Assembly (NCBI GenBank): GCA_002737315.1
Contig: NSIH01000011.1
Location: 1 to 37,603 of the forward strand
Direction: 5' to 3'
Source of the DNA: Flavobacteriales bacterium
GTDB taxonomy: Bacteria; Bacteroidota; Bacteroidia; Flavobacteriales; Schleiferiaceae
DNA length: 37,603 nt
Shown: positions 16,841-23,608 of the stretch, one piece after another
Layout: each line of letters opens with the position of its first letter
Position numbering within the stretch: position 1 is the first letter of the stretch
Notes under the pieces: model-generated
Database searches by the model: none
Told to the model about the DNA's origin: nothing
Seen by the model: the letters and a program-made list of their open reading frames with translations, nothing else
Program-made: the position numbers and the translations under genes

Positions 16841-17731
16841 ATGGATTCTTCATACAGTATTAAGGACTTAGAGCACATGACTGGTATCAAGGCACACACC
16901 TTGCGAATCTGGGAACAGCGCTATGATATTGTAGTTCCGAAGCGAACCGATACCAATATTAGGCTCTACAGCGACGAAGACTTAAAAACCCTACTCAACG
17001 TATCGGTCCTCATTCAAAAAGGTTGGAGAATTAGTAAGATTGCAAATTTGTCTAAAGAGCAGCTTTGCCAAACCGTTTTTGAAGAAGCCGTACTCAACGG
17101 GAGCCAGTCCGCTCAAGTCACCAGGATGGTTCATTCCTGCATTGACCTTGACGAACACTCCTTCTCGGAGGTTTTGGACGCGAGCATCAAGGAGATAGGA
17201 GAGGAGGCCACCTTCACCAAACTGGTAGGGGAGTTTATTCATCAAATCGGCTACATGTGGCAGACCGATGCATTGGGTGTAGCGCACGAGCACTTTGCCA
17301 GCAACATCATCAAGCAAAAAATTTATGCGGCCCTAGATCGCCTAGAGGACCAGCGAATGTCTGCCCAAAACCCTGGAATTCTACTCTACCTCCCGCAGGA
17401 CGAGCTTCATGAGCTAGGACTTCTTTACCTGCATTATTTGCTTAAATCCCAGGGCAAGGTCGTATTAAATCTTGGGCAGTCTCTGCCCCTAGAGCATCTA
17501 AAGCACATTTTTAAGGATACAAGTTCCTTCAAAGTCGTGATAAGTGTATGGACCACACAGCCCTTGCCGGAACAAGTAGCGCAGTACGCCAAGGACGCAC
17601 GTTCTTTTATGGGCTCTGTGCCACTTTGGGTTACCGGGCTCGCTGTATCGGATTGGGACAACACGGACTCGAACATTGTTGTCTATCCGACTTTGACTCA
17701 ACTTGGCCATGCACTAGTCACAATGGCATAA
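16841..17731 (+). CDS. MerR-family CarH/LitR-like B12-dependent photoreceptor repressor
   Basis: The 296-aa protein has an N-terminal MerR winged helix (SIKDLEHMTGIKAHTLRIWEQRY, 6-28), a helical bundle (about 75-165) and a C-terminal cobalamin-binding domain (about 175-296). It keeps both CarH hallmarks: W-x9-E-H (Trp140, Glu150, His151), which caps the adenosyl group of adenosylcobalamin, and E-x-H-x-x-G with His190 as the likely lower cobalt ligand. Characterised CarH proteins are dark repressors of carotenoid genes that dissociate on illumination. The residue after the tryptophan is Gln, whereas I recall His132 of Thermus CarH there. The later Gly-Gly motif of cobalamin domains is degenerate (VTGLAV). 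It lies immediately upstream of the sigma/crt operon, which it very likely regulates. Family is secure; light sensing is inferred. Confidence 0.88.
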   Translation: MDSSYSIKDLEHMTGIKAHTLRIWEQRYDIVVPKRTDTNIRLYSDEDLKTLLNVSVLIQKGWRISKIANLSKEQLCQTVFEEAVLNGSQSAQVTRMVHSCIDLDEHSFSEVLDASIKEIGEEATFTKLVGEFIHQIGYMWQTDALGVAHEHFASNIIKQKIYAALDRLEDQRMSAQNPGILLYLPQDELHELGLLYLHYLLKSQGKVVLNLGQSLPLEHLKHIFKDTSSFKVVISVWTTQPLPEQVAQYAKDARSFMGSVPLWVTGLAVSDWDNTDSNIVVYPTLTQLGHALVTMA

Positions 17732-17765
17732 GCCAGTTAGTAGTGGCATGCCTTGTTTTATATTT

Positions 17766-17788
17766 TGTTTAAGTTTTTAATTAAAACA
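17766..17788. promoter_or_regulatory. Possible accessory half-sites TGTTTAAG / TTAAAACA
   Basis: TGTTTAAG (17766-17773) and TTAAAACA (17781-17788) resemble the arms of the main operator at 17820-17849. They lie just upstream of the predicted -33 region. Additional half-sites would suit a tetrameric CarH-type repressor, but the region is AT-rich and the match is imperfect. Confidence 0.35.
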
Positions 17789-17796
17789 TTGCACAA

Positions 17797-17831
17797 TTGG
17801 CACGATATTAGCTTCATAATGTTTAACTTTG
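17797..17831 (+). promoter_or_regulatory. Predicted promoter of the sigma-crtIB-idi-PTPS-folE-photolyase operon
   Basis: A -7 element TAACTTTG (17824-17831) matches TAnnTTTG exactly, with TTGG (17797-17800) 23 nt upstream as a reasonable -33 element. Transcription would begin near 17837, about 19 nt before the sigma factor ATG. Confidence 0.6.
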
Positions 17832-17849
17832 ATTGTCAATTGTTAAACA
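17820..17849. promoter_or_regulatory. Putative CarH-type operator: inverted repeat TGTTTAAC-n14-GTTAAACA
   Basis: TGTTTAAC (17820-17827) and GTTAAACA (17842-17849) are exact reverse complements, 8 bp each. An inner TTGA/TCAA pair (17829-17832 and 17836-17839) has nearly the same centre. The left arm overlaps the -7 element, and the centre falls on the predicted transcription start, the classic placement for a repressor site. Binding by the adjacent CarH-like protein is inferred. Confidence 0.6.
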
Positions 17850-17855
17850 AAAGAA

Positions 17856-18368
17856 ATGCAGCACGATACCTTCGGCCCACAGATTTACCAGCATCAGCAA
17901 TTTTTGCGCGCGCTAGCTTTTAAACTAACACGCCACTCCGAAGACGCTGAGGACCTCGTTCAAGAAACCTTTTACAAGGCCATCAAAAACCAAACGAAGT
18001 ATCAGCCAGGGACCAACCTGCGGGGTTGGATGTATACGATTCTCAAGAACACCTTCATCAATAACTACCGCAAGAAGAAGAATCAAAATACCTACCTAGA
18101 CGACAGCGAGAATCAGTACGTGCTTGGTGGCATGATGGCCAATAGGGAAGACGAGGCAGACAGCCCCTATGAAATGACCAACATTAAAAATCGAATTGAG
18201 CTTGTGGAGAGCACCTATCTAGATGCCTTCATGATGTACTTTAACGGGTACAAATACGAAGAAATAGCCAACCACATGGGAATTCCACTCGGTACTGTAA
18301 AAAGTAGAATATTCTTAGCTCGTCGCAAAATGATTGAGCAGCTGCGCGGAATCCGCGGACACGCCTAA
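17856..18368 (+). CDS. ECF-type RNA polymerase sigma factor
   Basis: A 170-aa group 4 sigma-70 factor. Region 2 is at about 10-80 (RALAFKLTRHSEDAEDLVQETFYKAI, LRGWMYTILKNTFINNYRK). Region 4 is at about 110-165 (YLDAFMMYFNGYKYEEIANHMGIPLGTVKSRIFLARRKM), giving -10 and -35 recognition respectively. There is no anti-sigma gene beside it, so control is probably transcriptional, through the promoter/operator just upstream and the CarH-like regulator. Its TAA overlaps the crtI ATG by one base (TAATG), making it the first cistron of the carotenoid operon. A MerR/B12 regulator followed by a sigma factor and crt genes recurs in flavobacteria. Its other target promoters are unknown. Confidence 0.92.
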   Translation: MQHDTFGPQIYQHQQFLRALAFKLTRHSEDAEDLVQETFYKAIKNQTKYQPGTNLRGWMYTILKNTFINNYRKKKNQNTYLDDSENQYVLGGMMANREDEADSPYEMTNIKNRIELVESTYLDAFMMYFNGYKYEEIANHMGIPLGTVKSRIFLARRKMIEQLRGIRGHA

Positions 18369-19840
18369 TGCCGAAGAAAGCCATAGTAATAGGCTCCGGT
18401 TTTGCCGGAATGTCGAGCGCCGCATACCTTGCTCAAGCTGGGTATTCGGTAGATGTTCTTGAAATGCACGCCACCCCAGGAGGCCGCGGTCGCCAGTGGA
18501 TTCATGAGGGCTACACCTTTGACCTCGGGCCTTCCTTTTATTGGATGCCTGACGTCTTCGACACGTTCTTTAGCCATTTCGGCAAAAAAACCTCAGACTA
18601 CTATGAGTTGCAGCGGCTTGATCCGTCCTACAGCATCTACTTTGAAGACGGGCCTATGCCCATCCCAGCCAATATGGTCGAGATCGAGGCACTCTTCGAG
18701 CGTCTAGAGCCCGGATCTGCCGCGAAACTTAAGGTTTTCTTGAAGGATGCAGAGTACAAATACCGCGTGGGCATTGACGACCTCGTCAGAAAGCCTTCTC
18801 GAAGCCTTTTTGAGTTTGCCGACATGAGAATTCTCACCGGCTTGCTTCGCATGGACCTGTTGAGCAGCATACGCAGCAGCATTGCTAAGGTGGTTAAAAA
18901 TCCCAAACTCAAGCAGCTCTTAGAATTCCCTGTGCTTTTTCTTGGAGCCACTCCCAGCAACACGCCGGCCTTGTACAGCCTAATGAACTACTCGGATTTT
19001 GCCCAAGGAACATGGTACCCCATTGGTGGCATGTATTCGGTAGTCAAAGGCTTTCACCAACTCGCGGTGGAGCAGGGTGCACGTTTTCATTTTAACCAAG
19101 AAGTAACCGGGTTTCGCTACGAAGGCAAATCAATATCAGGAGTTTACGTGGGGTCAACCTGCTACGACGCTGACGTGGTAGTAGCCTCGGCAGACTATGC
19201 GCACATTGAGCAAAAACTCCTAAAGCCTGAGTTTCGACGATATTCCGCCAACTATTGGGCAAAACGAAAAATGGCACCTTCTGCCTTTATGTACTATCTG
19301 GGTCTAGATACCAAACTTCCTGAACTCGAGCACCACTCGCTCTTCTTTGATGCGGACTTTGATACCCACGCAGACGCTATTTATACCAACCCGCGGTGGC
19401 CAGAAAAACCGCTTTTTTACTTGAGCATTTCTTCGGCTACCGATGCATCCATGGCTCCAGAGGGCAAGGATACCCTCATTATCCTTATCCCCATGGCCAC
19501 AGGGCTTGAAGACGACGATTCCATTCGCGAGCGCTATCTCGGCATGGTGTCGGAGCGCATTAAAAAGCAGATTGGTATAGATATTCGCGACCACATTGTG
19601 GTCAAACGAAGCTTTGCCTACCGCGACTTCGTCAAGGAATACCACGCGCATCTTGGCAACGCCTATGGTCTCGCTAATACGCTCGATCAAACGGCGATTC
19701 TCAAGCCAAGCCTTAAGGGAAAGCTCCACAATTTGTACTTTGCTGGTCAACTTACTGTTCCTGGACCTGGCGTTCCTCCCTGTATAATTTCTGGTGAAGT
19801 GGTCGCCCGTGAGGTTGCCAAAGAACATCCCTCCGACTAA
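18368..19840 (+). CDS. crtI: Phytoene desaturase CrtI
   Basis: CrtI introduces double bonds into colourless phytoene, usually to lycopene, using FAD at the membrane. The 490-aa protein has the N-terminal dinucleotide fold (KKAIVIGSGFAGMSSAAYLAQAGYSVDVLE, with GSGFAG at 9-14), then GGRGRQWIHEGYTFDLGPSFYWMPDVF. The C-terminal carotenoid-desaturase signature is present (HNLYFAGQLTVPGPGVPPCIISGEVVA). All parts are intact. It overlaps the sigma factor upstream and crtB downstream by single TAATG junctions, so stoichiometric coupled translation is expected. The number of desaturation steps cannot be read from sequence. Confidence 0.95.
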   Translation: MPKKAIVIGSGFAGMSSAAYLAQAGYSVDVLEMHATPGGRGRQWIHEGYTFDLGPSFYWMPDVFDTFFSHFGKKTSDYYELQRLDPSYSIYFEDGPMPIPANMVEIEALFERLEPGSAAKLKVFLKDAEYKYRVGIDDLVRKPSRSLFEFADMRILTGLLRMDLLSSIRSSIAKVVKNPKLKQLLEFPVLFLGATPSNTPALYSLMNYSDFAQGTWYPIGGMYSVVKGFHQLAVEQGARFHFNQEVTGFRYEGKSISGVYVGSTCYDADVVVASADYAHIEQKLLKPEFRRYSANYWAKRKMAPSAFMYYLGLDTKLPELEHHSLFFDADFDTHADAIYTNPRWPEKPLFYLSISSATDASMAPEGKDTLIILIPMATGLEDDDSIRERYLGMVSERIKKQIGIDIRDHIVVKRSFAYRDFVKEYHAHLGNAYGLANTLDQTAILKPSLKGKLHNLYFAGQLTVPGPGVPPCIISGEVVAREVAKEHPSD

Positions 19841-20673
19841 TGGATTTCTACACCAAAACGTCGATTGCCACGAGTAAAGAAATTACCAAGGCATACTCTA
19901 CCTCCTTTTCTCTGGGTATTCTAGGGCTGTCAAAGCCCCTCCGCTCGCCGATTTATGCCATTTATGGCTTCGTTCGGGTCGCCGACGAAATTGTAGACAC
20001 CTTCCACGGCAAAAATCAACGAGACCTACTGGAGCGGTTTTGGAGCGAAACCGACCGCGCCATCGACGAGGGCATATCGACCAATCCGGTGCTTCAATCC
20101 TTTCAGTACGTGGTCAATGAATACCAAATTGACCGAAGTTTAATCAATACCTTCTTGAGGTCTATGGAAATGGACCTAAAGGACCAAAACTTCGATCAAG
20201 CGACCTACGAACAATACATTTTAGGGAGTGCAGAAGTTGTTGGCCTAATGTGCCTAAAGGTTTTTGTCCAAGGCGATCAGGCGCGCTACGAAGAGCTTAC
20301 GCCCTTTGCCATGAAGCTCGGCTCTGCCTTTCAGAAGATTAATTTTTTGCGCGACGTGGCACAGGACTTTCAGTCTCTTGGTCGGTCCTACTTTCCTAAT
20401 GTAGACCTGAGCAACTTTAACGACGAAGCAAAAATGGCCATTGAGCGAGACATTGAGCGAGACTTTCGAAAGGGCTACGAAGGCATACTTCAGTTGCCCA
20501 AAGGCTCTCGTTTCGGGGTGTACATTGCCTATATGTACTACTATGCGCTCTTTCAAAAAATCATGCGCACTCCTTCGTCCGACGTATTTATGACACGGAT
20601 TCGAATCGGTAACCGCAAAAAATACCGACTTTTTGCAAGCTCATTCGTGAGGCACATGCTAAATCTGCTATAA
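19840..20673 (+). CDS. crtB: Phytoene synthase CrtB
   Basis: CrtB condenses two geranylgeranyl diphosphates into phytoene. The 277-aa protein has both aspartate-rich motifs of the squalene/phytoene synthase family: DEIVD at 49-53 (in VRVADEIVDTFHG) and DVAQD at 172-176 (in NFLRDVAQDFQSLGRSYFP). The YSTSFSLGILGL opening is also typical. Its ATG overlaps the crtI stop, and idi begins 2 nt after its own stop. Here the operon departs from the common flavobacterial arrangement, since no beta-carotene hydroxylase or lycopene cyclase gene follows. Confidence 0.95.
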   Translation: MDFYTKTSIATSKEITKAYSTSFSLGILGLSKPLRSPIYAIYGFVRVADEIVDTFHGKNQRDLLERFWSETDRAIDEGISTNPVLQSFQYVVNEYQIDRSLINTFLRSMEMDLKDQNFDQATYEQYILGSAEVVGLMCLKVFVQGDQARYEELTPFAMKLGSAFQKINFLRDVAQDFQSLGRSYFPNVDLSNFNDEAKMAIERDIERDFRKGYEGILQLPKGSRFGVYIAYMYYYALFQKIMRTPSSDVFMTRIRIGNRKKYRLFASSFVRHMLNLL

Positions 20674-20675
20674 TT

Positions 20676-21200
20676 ATGGAGACTGTTATCCTCGTCAATA
20701 AAGCCGATGAACCGGTCGGGCGGATGGAGAAGATTGAGGCCCACCGACTCGGACTCCTTCACCGCGCCTTCTCCGTCTTTTTGATTAACTCAGAAGGTAA
20801 AACCCTGCTCCAGCAGCGAGCCGCAGGTAAATACCACTCCCCCTTGCTATGGACCAACTCCTGCTGCAGCCACCAGCGCGAGGGAGAATCTAATCTTGAG
20901 GCGGCAAAAAGGCGCCTGAGCGAAGAATTGGGAGTCAACAGCGAGGAACTGCATGATCTCCGCGAGTCATTTCACTTTATTTATCGGGCAGAATTTGATA
21001 ACGGCCTGATTGAGCACGAGCTCGACCATGTCATAATTGGACGCTACGACGGGGCATTGAAGCTCGATAGAAACGAAGTTGAATCCGTGAGGTGGTCATC
21101 GATGGATGCGCTCTCTCAAGAAATGACTTCGCATCCTGAGGTCTTCACAGCTTGGTTTCAAATCATATTCCGCGAATACCAAAGCCAACTTAAGCTATGA
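20676..21200 (+). CDS. idi: Isopentenyl-diphosphate delta-isomerase, type 1 (Idi)
   Basis: Idi interconverts isopentenyl and dimethylallyl diphosphate, setting the supply of isoprenoid precursors. The 174-aa Nudix-fold protein has VNKADEPVGRMEKIEAH, then LLHRAFSVFLIN, the catalytic-cysteine region LLWTNSCCSHQREGES, the Nudix-like AAKRRLSEELG helix, and the EHELDHV segment carrying the catalytic Glu and metal ligand. Type 1 length is normal. It sits 2 nt after crtB and overlaps the PTPS gene by four bases (ATGA). Its place in the operon implies that precursor flow is raised together with carotenoid synthesis. Confidence 0.95.
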   Translation: METVILVNKADEPVGRMEKIEAHRLGLLHRAFSVFLINSEGKTLLQQRAAGKYHSPLLWTNSCCSHQREGESNLEAAKRRLSEELGVNSEELHDLRESFHFIYRAEFDNGLIEHELDHVIIGRYDGALKLDRNEVESVRWSSMDALSQEMTSHPEVFTAWFQIIFREYQSQLKL

Positions 21201-21622
21201 ATTTTGAGAACCAACGCGCATCGGTAAGTCGCCATGCGCACTTCAACGCGGCGCACCGACTTTATGTCAAAAATTGGACAGACGCCCAAAACGAAGCCTA
21301 TTTCGGCATGTGCTCTAATCCGCACTACCACGGTCACAATTATGAGCTTATCGTTAGATTAACAGGAGAAATTGATTCGGTGACGGGCTATGTGTTTGAC
21401 CTAGGTACCCTTTCAAGCCTTATCAAAAGCGAGGTTGAGGCTAAGCTTGACCACCGAAACCTAAACCAAGAAGTTGCGGAGTTTGCCGACCGAGTTCCGT
21501 CCGCAGAGAACATTGCGGTAGTGATTTGGCACTGGCTGAGGCCCCATTTGCCCGCGTCCCTCGACCTTCACATTACTTTGTACGAAACACCCCGAAATTT
21601 TGTGGAATACCATGGAGCCTAA
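21197..21622 (+). CDS. 6-pyruvoyl/6-carboxy-tetrahydropterin synthase family protein (PTPS-II-like Cx5HGH motif)
   Basis: PTPS-family enzymes act on 7,8-dihydroneopterin triphosphate, the FolE product. This 141-aa protein has the zinc ligands His15, His45 and His47, catalytic Cys39 in C-x5-H-G-H (CSNPHYHGH), the Asp85-His86 pair (LDHRNLN) and Glu130 (YETPRN). C-x5-HGH and the GEIDSVTGYVFDL segment resemble tetrahydrobiopterin-pathway PTPS (mammalian NPNGHGH type) more than the C-x3-HGH of E. coli QueD. It could make 6-pyruvoyl-tetrahydropterin or act as QueD for queuosine; queE is about 8.5 kb downstream. It overlaps idi by four bases and folE by 11 or 23. Family is certain, product is not. 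Confidence 0.85.
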   Translation: MNFENQRASVSRHAHFNAAHRLYVKNWTDAQNEAYFGMCSNPHYHGHNYELIVRLTGEIDSVTGYVFDLGTLSSLIKSEVEAKLDHRNLNQEVAEFADRVPSAENIAVVIWHWLRPHLPASLDLHITLYETPRNFVEYHGA

Positions 21623-22283
21623 TAAAACCTTTCACGGAACCCTGGTGGCAAGCGGAGTGCGCTCGGCCAACAGCAGAGAGCGTTCAACGCCAACCATAGA
21701 AGAAAACCTTCTGCAGCCCGACGACGAGAAAATCGAACGCATTGCCCGCAAGTTCAGCGACATAATGGAGATTCTTGGACTGGATCTCAACGACGATTCC
21801 CTAAAAGATACTCCGCGAAGGGTGGCAAAGATGTATGTTTTGGAGCAGTTTGCTGGCCTGAATCCCCTGAATAAGCCAGAGGTTACGCTGTTTGAGAACC
21901 GATACCAGTACGGCGAAATGATTCTTGAGCGAAACATCACGCTTCACTCGACCTGCGAGCACCATTTTGTACCAATTTTGGGCGTCTGCCACGTGGCATA
22001 CTTCTCTTCGGGTGAGGTAGTAGGGCTGTCTAAATTGAATCGTTTGGTGCGCTACTTTGCCAAGCGCCCTCAGGTGCAAGAGCGACTGACCGAGCAAATC
22101 GCGGCAGAGCTCAAAAAAGTACTTAAAACCGAAGACGTGGCGGTCTACCTTGATGCTGAGCACCTGTGCGTCAAAATGCGTGGGGTAGAAGACGCTCAAA
22201 GCTCAACCGTGACCAGCCACTTCAGCGGCAGGTTCCGTGAGCCCGCTGCTCGCGCTGAATTCATTCAGGCAATCAAGACCTAG
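21612..22283 (+). CDS. folE: GTP cyclohydrolase I FolE
   Basis: FolE converts GTP to 7,8-dihydroneopterin triphosphate, the common precursor of folate, biopterin and 7-deazaguanine compounds. From the ATG at 21612 the protein is 223 aa; another in-frame ATG at 21600 would add four residues. Zinc ligands are Cys115 and His118 in STCEHHFVP and Cys186 in HLCVKMRGV. GLSKLNRLVRYFAKRPQVQERLT and SSTVTSHFSGRF complete the signature. The first 35 residues are a poorly conserved extension. It overlaps the PTPS gene, so enzyme and downstream user are translated together, and the photolyase ATG lies 2 nt after its stop. Confidence 0.95.
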   Translation: MEPNKTFHGTLVASGVRSANSRERSTPTIEENLLQPDDEKIERIARKFSDIMEILGLDLNDDSLKDTPRRVAKMYVLEQFAGLNPLNKPEVTLFENRYQYGEMILERNITLHSTCEHHFVPILGVCHVAYFSSGEVVGLSKLNRLVRYFAKRPQVQERLTEQIAAELKKVLKTEDVAVYLDAEHLCVKMRGVEDAQSSTVTSHFSGRFREPAARAEFIQAIKT

Positions 22284-22285
22284 CC

Positions 22286-23593
22286 ATGGTCTTGTTTTGG
22301 TTTCGGCGCGACCTTCGTCTCGAAGACAATTCCGGACTATTTAGGGCGCTTCAAACGGGAGTTCCGGTTCAGCCGGTCTTTGTATTCGACCGCGAAATCC
22401 TTGACAAGCTCGAGAACCGCAGTGATGCGAGGGTTTACTTCATACATAATGAGCTGCACCGAATCAATACGGAGCTAGCTGCTCTGGGTGGCCAACTTTG
22501 GGTGTACTACGGCAGCCCCATCGAGGCACACCGCAAGTGGTTGTCAGAACATCCTGAAATTCAAGGGGTTTTTGCCAATCGCGACTACGAGCCCTATGCC
22601 CGAAAGCGGGATGAGCAAATAGAGCAACTCTACCAAAACGAGGGCAGGTGGTTCAAGGGCTCCAAGGACCATGTTGTTTTTGAAAAGTCCGAGGTTTCCA
22701 AAGCCGACGGCAGTGCCTATTCGGTCTTCACCCCATACAGCCGCAGGTGGCGCGAGCGCTTGGCCCAAGAGGGGATTAATCACTTTGATTCACTAGAACT
22801 TCTTTCAAGCGGACTCCGTGAAGAGCAGTCCAGTAAGGCCATTCCCAGCCTCGAATCCATGAATTTCACCCCGTCGGATGCATCAATTCCGCCCCGAATG
22901 TGGACTGATGAGGTGATTCGTGGGTATGCCAATCGACGCAATTTCCCGGCGGAGGAAAAGGGAACTACGCGTCTTGGTCTTCACCTTCGGTTTGGAACCC
23001 TAAGCATTCGGAACCTGCTTCGTCATACGGCTGACCAGAGCGATACCTTTGTCAATGAGCTCATTTGGAGGGATTTTTACCAAATGCTCCTCTACCACTT
23101 TCCCGACAGTCCCAGCAAGGCGGTAAAGCCCGCTTACGACCGGATTGAATGGGAAACCTCCGAAGAAAACTTTAATGCTTGGTGCGAGGGTCGCACCGGC
23201 TATCCCATGGTCGATGCCGGCATGCGGCAGCTTAACGCTACCGGATTCATGCACAATCGGGTACGCATGGTTGTAGCAAGTTTTTTGACCAAGCACTTGC
23301 TGATTGATTGGCGATGGGGCGAGGCCTACTTTGCGCAAAAACTATTGGACTACGATCAAGCGAGCAATGTAGGGGGTTGGCAATGGGCAAGCGGATCAGG
23401 CAATGACGCGGCACCCTACTTTAGAATTTTTAATCCCCAGAGTCAACTTGAGAAGTTTGATCCCAAGATGGTCTACGTCAAGCAATGGATTCCTGAATTC
23501 GGTACATCAAAATACCCCAATCCGATTGTCGACCATTCGTTTGCTCGCCAGCGCTGCCTTGAACGATATAAGTCTGCCTTGTCGGCATTTTAG
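22286..23593 (+). CDS. phrB: Deoxyribodipyrimidine photolyase/cryptochrome (class I-like)
   Basis: Photolyase uses blue or near-UV light and FADH- to split pyrimidine dimers. The 435-aa protein has the N-terminal antenna domain (FWFRRDLRLEDN at 4-15) and the C-terminal FAD domain. The latter shows TRLGLHLRFGTLSIRN, ELIWRDFYQMLLYHFP, WCEGRTGYPMVDAGMRQL, and GGWQWASGSGNDAAPYFRIFNP (about 365-383), the last characteristic of class I CPD photolyases. Glu102 in RDYEPYARKRD is where folate-type enzymes have a conserved Glu contacting the methenyltetrahydrofolate antenna; I treat that as suggestive only. It is the last operon gene and converges on the next gene. Repair versus signalling cannot be settled here; repair is more likely. 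Confidence 0.9.
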   Translation: MVLFWFRRDLRLEDNSGLFRALQTGVPVQPVFVFDREILDKLENRSDARVYFIHNELHRINTELAALGGQLWVYYGSPIEAHRKWLSEHPEIQGVFANRDYEPYARKRDEQIEQLYQNEGRWFKGSKDHVVFEKSEVSKADGSAYSVFTPYSRRWRERLAQEGINHFDSLELLSSGLREEQSSKAIPSLESMNFTPSDASIPPRMWTDEVIRGYANRRNFPAEEKGTTRLGLHLRFGTLSIRNLLRHTADQSDTFVNELIWRDFYQMLLYHFPDSPSKAVKPAYDRIEWETSEENFNAWCEGRTGYPMVDAGMRQLNATGFMHNRVRMVVASFLTKHLLIDWRWGEAYFAQKLLDYDQASNVGGWQWASGSGNDAAPYFRIFNPQSQLEKFDPKMVYVKQWIPEFGTSKYPNPIVDHSFARQRCLERYKSALSAF

Positions 23594-23608
23594 CTTGGTC
23601 GATTTAAA

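Noticed and set aside
17724-17735. Small stem TGGC-ATAA-GCCA at the end of the CarH-like gene, followed by palindrome GGCATGCC.
   Set aside because: Four base pairs are too few, and the 8-bp palindrome cannot form a loop. The T-rich stretch after it is part of a generally AT-rich promoter region.
17856-23593. Horizontal acquisition of the carotenoid-photolyase operon.
   Set aside because: No integrase, repeats, tRNA or clear shift in codon or base use is seen relative to neighbours. Only the promoter region is AT-rich.
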